Below, one piece after another: positions 1 to 8,566 of a stretch of DNA of 64,000 nt. The position numbers were made by a program, and so were the translations under genes. The stretch covers positions 124,001 through 188,000 of the forward strand of contig CAVXCS010000005.1 in the NCBI GenBank assembly GCA_963760375.1, in the 5' to 3' direction. Position 1 is the first letter of the stretch, and each line of letters starts with the position of its first letter. The notes under the pieces are model-generated. The model was not told the DNA's origin, ran no database searches, and was given only the letters and a program-made list of their open reading frames with translations. Origin of the DNA: Pelagihabitans sp963760375 (GTDB lineage: Bacteria; Bacteroidota; Bacteroidia; Flavobacteriales; Flavobacteriaceae).

Positions 1-100
1 AACGGCCTCTGAAATGGCTGCTTATATCATGGATTTTGCACTGACCGGGCAACGACTGTACAATGGAAAACTACTGCAGGTCAGCAATACCACGCCTTGA
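1..100 (+). CDS. 3' end of a gene, possibly a short-chain dehydrogenase/reductase
   Basis: Only the last 32 codons are in the window, read from base 2 and ending in TGA at 98-100. The peptide runs ASEMAAYIMDFALTGQRLYN and ends GKLLQVSNTTP. This resembles the C-terminus of SDR oxidoreductases, where a stretch on cofactor-bound chain interface is followed by a Gly-rich end carrying the final strand, but there is too little sequence to be sure. A 142-base non-coding gap separates it from the next gene. The catalytic YxxxK region lies outside the window, so the assignment is tentative. Confidence 0.4.
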   Translation, partial: TASEMAAYIMDFALTGQRLYNGKLLQVSNTTP

Positions 101-229
101 TGTAAGGGCAGATCTTCAATGGTTGAAATTTGATCGAAACAAGGTATAAAGGTTGGGGCAAACCCAAATCATTTTGAAAGTTTTGTTGCTTTCATGCTGT
201 TAGTCATGTCGTCGGCCATATAAAAGTTA

Positions 230-237
230 TATTTTTG
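230..237 (+). promoter_or_regulatory. -7 box of the SprT-like gene
   Basis: TATTTTTG matches the Bacteroidota -7 consensus TAnnTTTG, six bases before the ATG at 243, which implies a very short or absent 5' leader. I found no good TTG (-33) element at the usual distance, so this is a partial promoter match. Confidence 0.4.
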
Positions 238-242
238 TCTTG

Positions 243-839
243 ATGCAGAATATCCTTCAAAAATACCTTCCGGAAAGATCGGTGGTGTCATGTTTGGCGT
301 TGATACAACAACATGGGGTACATCTAAAGATCGTCAACGAACGGGTCACCAGGCACGGCGATTATCGAAAACTATTGGATGGCAAGCATCTCATCACAAT
401 CAATGCGACAACGAACCAGTACCAATTTTTGATCACCTTGGTGCATGAGATTGCCCATTTGGTCGCTTTCGAAAAATATGGGAAGCGTATCAAGCCCCAT
501 GGCGTTGAATGGAAATATACGTTTCAACATCTGATGCTCCCTTTTATCCGACCCGAGATCTTCCCGACCATATTGTTGCCCGTTTTAGCGAAACATTTCA
601 GGAATCCACGGGCCAGTAGCGGGGTAGATACCCATTTATCATTGGCGCTGAAGCAGTTTGATGAAAATGAGGACAAAACCTATGTTTTCGAATTGCCCAT
701 TGGGAGCGTATTTAGAATTTATAATGGAAAACTATATCGAAAAGGGAACAAACGAACCAAGCGATTTGAATGCATTGAAGTAGCCACGGGCAGGTTATAT
801 CTGTTCCAGCCCAACGCCGAGGTGGAGGTCATTCGCTGA
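243..839 (+). CDS. SprT-like zinc metalloprotease-fold protein
   Basis: A 198-residue protein with the metal-binding motif HEIAH at about residues 68-72, followed by a KPHGVEWK segment about 15 residues later. SprT/Spartan-type domains carry HExxH followed by another His near a Trp. The last 60 residues contain a small beta-rich segment (YVFELPIGSVFRI, then RTKRFECIEVATGRLYLF) that resembles the C-terminal zinc-ribbon region of SprT proteins but without cysteine pairs. An in-frame TTG lies directly before the ATG at 243; I chose the ATG. In eukaryotes the family degrades DNA-protein crosslinks; the bacterial role is poorly defined. It stands alone, 123 bases before manC. Confidence 0.8.
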   Translation: MQNILQKYLPERSVVSCLALIQQHGVHLKIVNERVTRHGDYRKLLDGKHLITINATTNQYQFLITLVHEIAHLVAFEKYGKRIKPHGVEWKYTFQHLMLPFIRPEIFPTILLPVLAKHFRNPRASSGVDTHLSLALKQFDENEDKTYVFELPIGSVFRIYNGKLYRKGNKRTKRFECIEVATGRLYLFQPNAEVEVIR

Positions 840-858
840 ATTCTCGGGAATCATTGGA

Positions 859-897
859 GCAAAACACCTTTAGCTTAGGATTTGTCCTATGTTTTGC
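859..897. other. Two-part stem-loop between sprT-like gene and manC
   Basis: GCAAAACA (859-866) pairs with TGTTTTGC (890-897), and inside it TAGGA (876-880) pairs with TCCTA (885-889) around a TTTG loop. Nine unpaired bases lie on the 5' side. No T-run follows, so it is not a standard terminator. Function unknown. Confidence 0.4.
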
Positions 898-962
898 GCA
901 GAATGGTTTAATATTATACCTGAATTGAATCCGGTGCCAAATAGCTTAAACGAGACCATGAC

Positions 963-2042
963 ATGAATAAAAATTATTATGCAGTATTGATGGCGGGTGG
1001 TGTGGGATCGCGCTTTTGGCCGGTCAGCACTTCGGAGAACCCCAAACAGTTCCATGATATGTTGGGAACGGGCGATACGCTCATTCAAAAGACCTTCAAA
1101 CGGCTCAATAAATTTATACCGACAGAAAATATATTGATTTTGACCAATGAGAGGTACAACGATCTGGTCTTGGAACAATTGCCCTTGGTAAAGCAAGAGC
1201 AGGTCGTTTTGGAACCCGCCATGAGAAATACGGCGCCCTGTATTCTTTATGCGGCCTTAAAAATCCAAAAGATGAATCCCGATGGACTGATGATCGTTGC
1301 GCCGAGCGACCATTGGATCGAAGATGAGGTTGCCTTTGCCGAGGATGTGATACAGTGTTTTCAAAAATGTGAAAGGGAAGCAGTGCTCTGTACCCTGGGT
1401 ATTAAACCTACTTTTCCGAATACGGGTTTTGGATATGTTGAATTTGAGCAAGAAGGAACATCGCCGCTCAAAAAAGTGCACCAATTTCGTGAAAAGCCAG
1501 ATTATGAAACGGCCAAGGGTTTTTTGGCCCAAGGCAATTTTTTATGGAATGCGGGGATATTCATGTGGAGCGTCAGTACGATCATATCCGCATTCAAAAA
1601 ATACCAACCGAGCCAATATGCATTGTTCCAAAAAGGTGTCGGCAGTTATAATACTGCAAAGGAGGCTGCATTTATCCTTGAAAATTATCCCAAAGCCGAA
1701 AATGTTTCCATCGACTATGCCATTTTGGAACACTCCGAGTCGACCTATGTGTTGCCAGCCACTTTCGATTGGAACGATTTGGGCACTTGGGGTTCATTAT
1801 ATGACAAGCTTGATAAAGACGAAAACCGGAACGCCATTGTCAACAGCAAAGTGATCGGTCTTGAAGCTACGGGCAATATGGTACGATCCCCGAAAGGTAA
1901 ATTGGTGGTCATCGATGGTTTGAATGACTACATCATCGTCGATAAAAATGAAGTGCTGTTGATCTATCCAAAATCAAAAGAACAGGATATCAAACAAGTA
2001 TTGGCCAAAGTAAGGGCTACATTTGGCGAAACCTATACCTAA
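963..2042 (+). CDS. manC: Mannose-1-phosphate guanylyltransferase
   Basis: Makes GDP-mannose from mannose-1-phosphate and GTP, the precursor for mannose, fucose and related sugars of surface polysaccharides; cytoplasmic. The 359-residue protein begins with the nucleotidyltransferase signature AGGVGSRFWP (residues 11-20), followed by ENPKQF, and has the conserved FREKP (about residue 176) and the NAGIFMW stretch (about residue 196). The length fits the single-domain form: the additional phosphomannose isomerase domain of long bifunctional ManC proteins (about 470 residues) is absent. Five bases separate it from the DUF389 gene, so the two may be co-transcribed, although no functional link is obvious. 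Confidence 0.93.
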   Translation: MNKNYYAVLMAGGVGSRFWPVSTSENPKQFHDMLGTGDTLIQKTFKRLNKFIPTENILILTNERYNDLVLEQLPLVKQEQVVLEPAMRNTAPCILYAALKIQKMNPDGLMIVAPSDHWIEDEVAFAEDVIQCFQKCEREAVLCTLGIKPTFPNTGFGYVEFEQEGTSPLKKVHQFREKPDYETAKGFLAQGNFLWNAGIFMWSVSTIISAFKKYQPSQYALFQKGVGSYNTAKEAAFILENYPKAENVSIDYAILEHSESTYVLPATFDWNDLGTWGSLYDKLDKDENRNAIVNSKVIGLEATGNMVRSPKGKLVVIDGLNDYIIVDKNEVLLIYPKSKEQDIKQVLAKVRATFGETYT

Positions 2043-2047
2043 GCGTT

Positions 2048-3511
2048 ATGGAGGAATCTAAGGCAAGTGGCCAAACACCCGATCCATCGACCGAGGAAAG
2101 CGGCGAACAGGTAAAGGAGGAATTTAAAGGACTTTGGCAAAGCATACGCGTATTTTTGACCGAATTATTGGATATTCGGGGAAATACGGATCAAGAGGCT
2201 ACCAAAGAGGCCATCAAAGCCGATATTCCCTTTAAAGGCCATACGGCCTGGATTTTGGTCTGCTCCATTTTCATTGCCTCCGTTGGCCTGAATGCCAATT
2301 CTACCGCCGTGGTCATTGGCGCCATGCTGATTTCCCCACTTATGGGCCCTATCCTAGGTTTGGGCCTGTCACTGGCCATCAATGATATCGATACCTTAAG
2401 AAGATCACTGAATAATTTGGCGGTGATGGTAATCTTGAGCGTCATCACTTCCTTCCTATTCTTTTATTTTTTTCCGTTGCAAACCGAATCTTCCGAATTG
2501 CTGGCCCGAACCAAACCCGACATCCGGGATGTGCTCATCGCATTTTTTGGGGGATTGGCCTTGGTGATCGCAAGGGCAAAAAGGGGCACCATAGCCAGTG
2601 TTATATTTGGGGTGGCCATCGCTACGGCCCTGATGCCACCACTTTGCACGGTCGGTTTTGGGTTGGCCATCGGTAATTTCGAATATGCGGGAGGTGCACT
2701 GTTATTGTTTGGCATCAATACCATCTTCATCGCATTGGCAACTTTTCTTGTGATCATTTTAATGCGATTTCCCATGGTGCGCTATGCCAATTCGAAGCGA
2801 CGCAGATTGATTGCTCGTCTGGTTTCGCTCGCCGCAATAGCGGTGATGATTCCTTCCGGCTATATTTTTTATCAAGTATTTCAGGAATTTCTATTCAAAA
2901 AACAGGCCAATGAATTCATTACGGCGAATATTGCCACCTATAAGTTTTCCAAGGAAGGCCGATATCTGGACAACCTCACCGAGCTAAGGTATAACAATGG
3001 GAAAATGCCTTCCATGGAACTGGTATTCATGGGCAATGAAAACATACCCGAGAACGTCATTGCCACATGGACGGGTTTGAAGAACAATTACTCTAAATTA
3101 AAGGATACGGAACTTAAAATCATTCAGGGCTCAAAGAACGAGGCGGTCGATCAATTGAAATATGTAAATGAATTGTATGAGTCGAAAAAAGCGGAATTGC
3201 TGAACAAGGACGAGAAAATCCGTATTTTGGAAGCGGAGGTGACGAATTTGAACAAATTGAGAAAAGGACAAATTCCGTTCAAGGATATCAGTGATGAAGC
3301 AAAGGCAAACTATCAAAATTTGACCTCTTTGGGTTATGCCAGAGAGATCAAAACAGATTTCAGCAAACTCGACACCATTGCAATTTTCGATGCCCAATGG
3401 AAGGAGGGCACCTCAAAAGAACAGATTGAGGCGGATAGTAAAAAACTGGAGAACTGGTTAAAGATCAGGGTCAAGGATACAACCCTTCAAATAAGGGAGC
3501 ACAACAACTAG
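2048..3511 (+). CDS. DUF389 family integral membrane protein
   Basis: A 487-residue membrane protein. After a charged N-terminal 60 residues come about six hydrophobic segments (roughly residues 68-290) with the characteristic AVVIGAMLISPLMGPILGLG motif near residue 92 and ATALMPPLCTVGFGLA near residue 193. These are hallmarks of DUF389 (TIGR00341-type) proteins, whose transport or structural function is unknown. The last 200 residues look soluble and include a coiled-coil-like segment (about 375-410). The gene follows manC after five bases. Its TAG stop overlaps the TAG stop of the convergent mlaF gene on the other strand by four bases (the palindrome CTAG at 3508-3511). Confidence 0.85.
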   Translation: MEESKASGQTPDPSTEESGEQVKEEFKGLWQSIRVFLTELLDIRGNTDQEATKEAIKADIPFKGHTAWILVCSIFIASVGLNANSTAVVIGAMLISPLMGPILGLGLSLAINDIDTLRRSLNNLAVMVILSVITSFLFFYFFPLQTESSELLARTKPDIRDVLIAFFGGLALVIARAKRGTIASVIFGVAIATALMPPLCTVGFGLAIGNFEYAGGALLLFGINTIFIALATFLVIILMRFPMVRYANSKRRRLIARLVSLAAIAVMIPSGYIFYQVFQEFLFKKQANEFITANIATYKFSKEGRYLDNLTELRYNNGKMPSMELVFMGNENIPENVIATWTGLKNNYSKLKDTELKIIQGSKNEAVDQLKYVNELYESKKAELLNKDEKIRILEAEVTNLNKLRKGQIPFKDISDEAKANYQNLTSLGYAREIKTDFSKLDTIAIFDAQWKEGTSKEQIEADSKKLENWLKIRVKDTTLQIREHNN

Positions 3512-4275
3512 TTCCGCTCTTCGATGTACATTTGACGTACTTTTTTAAAGAGTTCGGAGGAATATACGAAGTTGGTCACCACCTCATTGTCGGTTTTAAA
3601 AATTTCGTCCTTGGTTCCTTCCCAAGCCTTTAAACCATCTTTCAGGAATACGATTTTTTCCCCTATTTCCATGACCGAATTCATATCATGGGTGTTGATG
3701 ACCGTCGTGATATCATACTCCTTGGTGATTTCGTTGATGAGGTTGTCGATCAAAATGGCCGTTTTGGGATCAAGGCCCGAATTCGGTTCATCACAAAAAA
3801 GGTATTTGGGATTCATCACAATGGCTCTGGCAATGGCGACCCTTTTCTGCATGCCCCCCGAAATTTCGGAAGGGAACTTTTCGTGGGCATCGGTGAGGTT
3901 CACCCTTTTCAAAACAAAATCGACCCTGTCTTGCATCTCGGAAGGGGATTGTTTGGTGAACATTTCCAGGGGGAACATGACATTGCCCGCAACCGTCATA
4001 CTATCAAATAGGGCGCTCCCTTGAAAAACCATCCCCATTTCTTGCCTTAGGTCTCTTTTTTCATCGCCCGATAACTCGGAATACACCTTACCATCATAGC
4101 TTATGCTGCCTTCTTCGGGCACGAAGAGCCCCAACAGGCATTTTAGGAATACCGTTTTACCAGAGCCGCTTTGTCCGATGATCAAATTGGTTTTTCCGGT
4201 TTCAAAAGTGGCCGAAACCCCTTTCAATACCTGTGAATCTCCAAATGATTTGCTTATGTGGTCTACTTCGATCAT
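3508..4275 (-). CDS. mlaF: ABC transporter ATP-binding protein, Mla type
   Basis: ATPase of an Mla-like ABC system that moves phospholipids between membranes; works with the permease encoded just upstream. The 255-residue protein has Walker A GQSGSGKT (about residue 38), signature SGGMQKRVAIARA and Walker B YLFCDEPNSGLDP. I start it at ATG 4275, giving MIEVDHISKSFGD, rather than at an upstream in-frame ATG (4335) that would overlap mlaE by 60 bases. The chosen ATG overlaps the mlaE stop (TGATG, one base shared), which is typical translational coupling. A substrate-binding MlaD (MCE) gene is not adjacent. The stop overlaps that of the DUF389 gene on the other strand. Confidence 0.9.
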   Translation of the reverse strand: MIEVDHISKSFGDSQVLKGVSATFETGKTNLIIGQSGSGKTVFLKCLLGLFVPEEGSISYDGKVYSELSGDEKRDLRQEMGMVFQGSALFDSMTVAGNVMFPLEMFTKQSPSEMQDRVDFVLKRVNLTDAHEKFPSEISGGMQKRVAIARAIVMNPKYLFCDEPNSGLDPKTAILIDNLINEITKEYDITTVINTHDMNSVMEIGEKIVFLKDGLKAWEGTKDEIFKTDNEVVTNFVYSSELFKKVRQMYIEERN

Positions 4276-5012
4276 CAGCCCAATAATAGTTGCGTTAATA
4301 TATAATTCAAGATTATGATCACCACACTGGTCCACACAAAAGCAGTGGTACTCGCCTTTCCCACTTCAAGAGCGCCGCCCTTCATATAAAAACCGTGGAA
4401 GGAGGGCACCGTGGCAATAACAAATGCAAAGATCAGGGTTTTTATAAAGGCATAGGTGATATGAAAGGGGTTAAAGTCAAGGGTAAGTCCGGTTACAAAA
4501 TCGGCACTGGTCAGAAAACCGCCAAAAACACCTGCCAACCAACCCCCAAAAATGCCAACATACATGGAAATTGCAATCGCAAAGGGATAGAACAGCATGG
4601 CAATGATCTTGGGAAAGACCAGGTAATTCAAAGAATTTACCCCCATCACCTCCAGGGCGTCGATCTGTTCGGTTACCCGCATGGTACCTATGCTCGAGGT
4701 GATATATGAACCAACCTTCCCCGCCATGATAATGGAGACGAATGTGGGTGCAAATTCCAGTATTACCGATTGCCTTGTGGCAAAACCGATCAGATTTCTT
4801 GGAATTAAAGGGTTATTGAGATTAAGGGCCGTTTGAATGGCGACCACCGCACCGATAAAGAAGGAGATAAAAATGATAATGCCCAAAGAGCCGTATATCA
4901 ACTCGTCTATTTCCTTCAAAATGAGGTTTCTCATGATCCTCCATTTGGTCGGCTTTTTAAAGACTTCGCGGATCATCAAAAAGTAGCTGCCGATCTGTGC
5001 AAGGTGGTTCAT
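4275..5012 (-). CDS. mlaE: MlaE family lipid ABC transporter permease
   Basis: A 245-residue inner-membrane protein with about five to six hydrophobic segments and typical MlaE sequences: GAVVAIQTALNL near residue 53, MAGKVGSYITSSIGTMRVTE near 96 and EQIDALEVMGVN near 115. It forms the membrane channel of an MCE/Mla phospholipid transport complex together with the ATPase encoded next. The one-base overlap with mlaF supports a two-gene operon on the minus strand. The MCE protein (MlaD) and periplasmic partners must be encoded elsewhere, as is common in Bacteroidota. Confidence 0.9.
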   Translation of the reverse strand: MNHLAQIGSYFLMIREVFKKPTKWRIMRNLILKEIDELIYGSLGIIIFISFFIGAVVAIQTALNLNNPLIPRNLIGFATRQSVILEFAPTFVSIIMAGKVGSYITSSIGTMRVTEQIDALEVMGVNSLNYLVFPKIIAMLFYPFAIAISMYVGIFGGWLAGVFGGFLTSADFVTGLTLDFNPFHITYAFIKTLIFAFVIATVPSFHGFYMKGGALEVGKASTTAFVWTSVVIIILNYILTQLLLG

Positions 5013-5124
5013 GAAATAAAAATAGACTTCTTCCGGTAAAAATAATAATAAAGGGTATCATTTATGTCCCCAATAAAATATTAAGGTTGATTTTTTCTAT
5101 TTTTAGGGCAACAATAAAATCCAC

Positions 5125-6819
5125 ATGAAGAATAAGATAATTTTACCCTGTGTTTTGGCAATGGTTTGCTTTATGGCCCCATGCCGAATCAACGCTCAGA
5201 AAAAAGGCAAATCGAGTCCGGTTCAAGAACAGGAGAATCTATTGAAAACCACCCCCAAATTGGTGGTCGGCATTGTGGTCGATCAAATGCGCTACGACTA
5301 TATCACGCGATTTTGGGACGGGTATGGCGATGGCGGGTTTAAACGGCTTATCGGGCAGGGGTTCAATTGTAAAAACAACCATTTCAACTATTCGCCTACC
5401 AGTACCGCGCCAGGCCATGCCTCGGTGTATAGCGGCACCACACCGGCATATCATGGGGTTATCGGCAATGATTGGTACGATAAGGAGAACGACAAAGTGG
5501 TATACTGTGTTTCGGACTCCACATATACTACAGTGGGCACAACGGGCGTAACCGGGCAAATGTCGCCCCACCGCCTCACGGTTACCACGATTTCAGATGA
5601 GCTGCGATTGCATACGGAAATGAAAGGGAAGACCATTGCCATCGCGCTGAAAGATCGTGGTGCGGTATTACCGGGAGGCCACACTGCCAATGGCGCTTAT
5701 TGGTACAATGGAGGCGATGACGGCAATTGGATCACCAGTAGTTATTATATGGCCACCTTGCCAAAATGGGTTGAAAACTTCAATGCTTCCAAAGCGGCTG
5801 CTCGCTACAACAAAGCCTGGGTGCCGATAAAAGACATCGATACCTATGTACAGAGTGGGGACGACAATAATGTCTATGAAGGGCTATTTGCAGGGGAATC
5901 GGCTCCGGTTTTTCCGCATGATCTCCCAAAACTATGGGACGGTAACGGCAAATTCGATATCCTAAGGTCGACACCATTTGGTAATGAGCTGACCACGGAA
6001 TTTGCCTTGGCGGCCTTGGAAGCCGAAAATTTGGGTACCGACGGCATTACCGATTTTCTGGCCATCAGCTATTCCAGTACCGACTATGTGGGGCATAAAT
6101 ATGGGGTGAACTCAAAAGAAGTGCAGGATACCTATTTAAGACTGGATATGGATCTGGAAAGGCTCTTGAACCAATTGGACAAAACCGTGGGTGAAGGGGA
6201 ATATACCCTCTTCTTGACCTCTGATCACGGTGCCATCGATGTAGCGGCCTATTTAAAGGATCAAAAAATTCCGGCGGCATATATGGATTGGTCAAAGATC
6301 AATCGTGAATTTAGCCAGTTTCTCCAATTTACATATGGTAACACCGACATCATCAAAAACTTTTCCAATTACCAATTCTTCCTGGACCACCAGGTCTTAA
6401 AAAGCCTAGATCTGGATTTGAGACAAGTACAGGAAACCATCGCCAAGGAGTTGTTGAGCTATGAAGGTATCGATCAGACCTTTACGGCTTATCAAATGTG
6501 GCAGAACCAATACACCGAAGGCCTTGCATCAGTGCTCCAAAATGGATATAACCAGAAACGCTCCGGGGATATTCTTGTGGTTTTGGCACCGGGAACGATC
6601 ACGTATTCAATCACGGGTTCAACACATGGTTCGCCGCAAATTTATGATACACACGTACCCCTGATTTTCTATGGAAACGGTATCAAGCAGGGCAGTACTT
6701 CCAAGCGGACCGAAATTCCGGATATTGCACCCACCCTTGCCAGTTTAATGGGAATTGCCTTTCCCAATGGCACTACGGGAACCCCTATTGTTGACATTTT
6801 GGACGAAGCAGGAGAATGA
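5125..6819 (+). CDS. PafA-like alkaline phosphatase family protein
   Basis: A 564-residue exported hydrolase of the alkaline phosphatase superfamily. A signal peptide (residues 1-24, ending RINAQ) is followed by the metal-binding start VGIVVDQMRYDY and the nucleophile region SPTSTAPGHASVYSGT (about residues 91-106), where the Thr before the APGHAS motif is the likely catalytic residue. Later metal ligands are SSTDYVGHKYG (about 315) and FLTSDHGA (about 365), with STHGSPQIYDTHVPL near 495. It is close in type to PafA of Elizabethkingia/Flavobacterium, which releases phosphate from phosphomonoesters. A TATTTTTA box lies at 5098-5105. Its last four bases overlap murI (ATGA), so both may share a transcript. 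Confidence 0.88.
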   Translation: MKNKIILPCVLAMVCFMAPCRINAQKKGKSSPVQEQENLLKTTPKLVVGIVVDQMRYDYITRFWDGYGDGGFKRLIGQGFNCKNNHFNYSPTSTAPGHASVYSGTTPAYHGVIGNDWYDKENDKVVYCVSDSTYTTVGTTGVTGQMSPHRLTVTTISDELRLHTEMKGKTIAIALKDRGAVLPGGHTANGAYWYNGGDDGNWITSSYYMATLPKWVENFNASKAAARYNKAWVPIKDIDTYVQSGDDNNVYEGLFAGESAPVFPHDLPKLWDGNGKFDILRSTPFGNELTTEFALAALEAENLGTDGITDFLAISYSSTDYVGHKYGVNSKEVQDTYLRLDMDLERLLNQLDKTVGEGEYTLFLTSDHGAIDVAAYLKDQKIPAAYMDWSKINREFSQFLQFTYGNTDIIKNFSNYQFFLDHQVLKSLDLDLRQVQETIAKELLSYEGIDQTFTAYQMWQNQYTEGLASVLQNGYNQKRSGDILVVLAPGTITYSITGSTHGSPQIYDTHVPLIFYGNGIKQGSTSKRTEIPDIAPTLASLMGIAFPNGTTGTPIVDILDEAGE

Positions 6820-7604
6820 ACGAACGGCCCATAGGTATTTTCGATTCCGGAGTCGGAGGCACCTCCATTTGGAAGGAAATCCACAAATTGCTGCCCCATG
6901 AAAATACCATCTACCTGGCCGATAGCAAGAATGCACCTTATGGCGAAAAATCGAGTGGGGAAATCCTGAAACTCAGCATAAAAAATACGGAATATTTATT
7001 GGGCAAGGGCTGTAAATTGATTGTGGTAGCCTGCAATACGGCAACAACCAACGCCATTGATACCTTGCGAAAAATGTACGGCGTACCGTTCATCGGTATC
7101 GAGCCCGCGATAAAACCGGCAGCCTTGAAATCCCAATCGAAAGTAGTCGGAATCCTCGCCACGAAAGGGACCCTCAGCAGCAAACTATTTCATAGTACCG
7201 CCGAAAACCATGCTTTCGGTATCCGTATCATTGAACAGGAAGGAACGGGACTGGTGCCATTGATCGAAGCCGGCAAGATGGATAACAGTGAAACCAAACA
7301 ATTGTTGGTCAAATACCTTAAACCGATGCTAGACGGGGGAATCGATCATTTGGTTTTGGGCTGCACCCACTATCCCTATCTGATACCAATGTTGAAGAAA
7401 TTGCTGCCGGAACACGTTACCATTATAGATTCAGGGGAAGCGGTGGCAAGGCAAACCAAATACGTATTGGAAAAAAATGGCATGTTGAACACTTCCGTAA
7501 ATATCGGTAGATCTATTTTCCATACCAATACGGAAGTCGAAAGTTTGAGCCGTTTTCTTGAGGACGCCAAAAATAATGTTGCGGTTTCGTATTTGGACTT
7601 TTAA
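6816..7604 (+). CDS. murI: Glutamate racemase
   Basis: Interconverts L- and D-glutamate to supply D-Glu for peptidoglycan; cytoplasmic. The 262-residue protein starts with PIGIFDSGVGGTSI, has the first catalytic cysteine in VVACNTATTNA (about residue 74) and the second in LGCTHYPYL (about residue 185). Length and both cysteines fit the family. The ATG overlaps the stop of the phosphatase gene by four bases, suggesting translational coupling, though the link between the two products is not obvious. Confidence 0.96.
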   Translation: MNERPIGIFDSGVGGTSIWKEIHKLLPHENTIYLADSKNAPYGEKSSGEILKLSIKNTEYLLGKGCKLIVVACNTATTNAIDTLRKMYGVPFIGIEPAIKPAALKSQSKVVGILATKGTLSSKLFHSTAENHAFGIRIIEQEGTGLVPLIEAGKMDNSETKQLLVKYLKPMLDGGIDHLVLGCTHYPYLIPMLKKLLPEHVTIIDSGEAVARQTKYVLEKNGMLNTSVNIGRSIFHTNTEVESLSRFLEDAKNNVAVSYLDF

Positions 7605-7619
7605 ACGAAAGGAAAGAAT

Positions 7620-8123
7620 TTAAGTATCCAGCTTTCTTTGATAAGTCAAATAGGTAAAGGAATATTTATGGCGTTCATCGGCCTTATGATGTGACTCTGC
7701 CACCAGTTCCCATTTATGTTCATCGATCACGGGGAAAAAGGTATCGGCCTCCGGAAAACCATGGTGTATTCTGGTCAGCTCAATGGTATCGGCCAGCGGT
7801 TCGGCTTGCCGGTATATTTCTCCTCCACCGATGATGTAGGCCAAGGGTTCATTTTCAACCAGTTCAAGGGCAGCATCCAATCCGTGTACCACCACACAAT
7901 TTTCGAAGGGCACTTTATAACCTTGGTCCCTCGTGATGATGATGTGTTTGCGGTTGGGTAAGGGCTTTGGAAAGCTTTCGAACGTCTTCCTTCCCATTAT
8001 GATCGGATGCCCCGTAGTCAAGGTTTTGAAGCGCTTGAAATCATCGGGGAGATGCCACAGCAAGTCATTGTCCTTTCCAAGGGCATTTTTTTCGCCGGCC
8101 GCTGCTATCATTGTAATGCTCAC
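7620..8123 (-). CDS. folA: Dihydrofolate reductase
   Basis: Reduces dihydrofolate to tetrahydrofolate with NADPH, regenerating folate after thymidylate synthesis. The 167-residue protein shows the family pattern: MSITMIAAAGEKNALGKDN start, LLWHLPDDFKRFK with the substrate-binding acidic residue, HPIIMGRKTFES for cofactor binding, and YIIGGGEIY near residue 95. It is the second gene of a minus-strand pair: the small 2TM gene upstream overlaps its start by four bases. thyA, whose product creates dihydrofolate, lies 2.1 kb away on the same strand. Confidence 0.96.
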   Translation of the reverse strand: MSITMIAAAGEKNALGKDNDLLWHLPDDFKRFKTLTTGHPIIMGRKTFESFPKPLPNRKHIIITRDQGYKVPFENCVVVHGLDAALELVENEPLAYIIGGGEIYRQAEPLADTIELTRIHHGFPEADTFFPVIDEHKWELVAESHHKADERHKYSFTYLTYQRKLDT

Positions 8124-8509
8124 TCCTCTTTTTTTTTATTGATGTTCGAAAGGGGAAAATCGGTTTCGATCTCTTTCTGCAATTCCGCTATCCGTTTTTT
8201 TTGCTTGGCCACCAATTTTTCGCGCTGGGCACGTTCCCAATCCAGCCCAAGGAACCGTTGTACTATAAAGACATTCACCAAGTGGATTGCGAATAGGAAT
8301 GCCCATAGCGTAATGGCCCAAATGAACCAATCGTATTCCTGGCCATACTTCAATATCTTATTGATCAGCACCAAAAAAACACTGCCGATCAAAAAAAGCA
8401 CAAAATGGGTGTAGAGCCTTTTTTTCTGTTTGACCCTCCTCTGGGCATTTTCTAGGAGTTCATGCTGCTCAAGATCGAGCCGTGGCGTATTTTTTCGATT
8501 GGAAAACAT
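8120..8509 (-). CDS. 2TM domain protein
   Basis: A 129-residue protein with two hydrophobic segments (about residues 34-50 and 62-85) flanked by basic, Gln/Lys-rich stretches, the layout of the 2TM domain family common in Bacteroidota. The conserved core is YTHFVLFLIGSVFLVLIN and the Trp-rich DWFIWAITLWAFLFAIH, ending in the charged WERAQREKLVAKQKKRI. I start at ATG 8509 (MFSNRKNTP) since the upstream in-frame ATG (8554) adds a non-conserved extension. The gene overlaps folA by four bases. Function unknown; some relatives sit next to LytTR or histidine kinases, but none are here. Confidence 0.8.
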   Translation of the reverse strand: MFSNRKNTPRLDLEQHELLENAQRRVKQKKRLYTHFVLFLIGSVFLVLINKILKYGQEYDWFIWAITLWAFLFAIHLVNVFIVQRFLGLDWERAQREKLVAKQKKRIAELQKEIETDFPLSNINKKKEE

Positions 8510-8566
8510 CCTATTGGTTATCTTTAAAGCAAAGATAAAGCAATTGCCAAACATGAATTAAAACCT

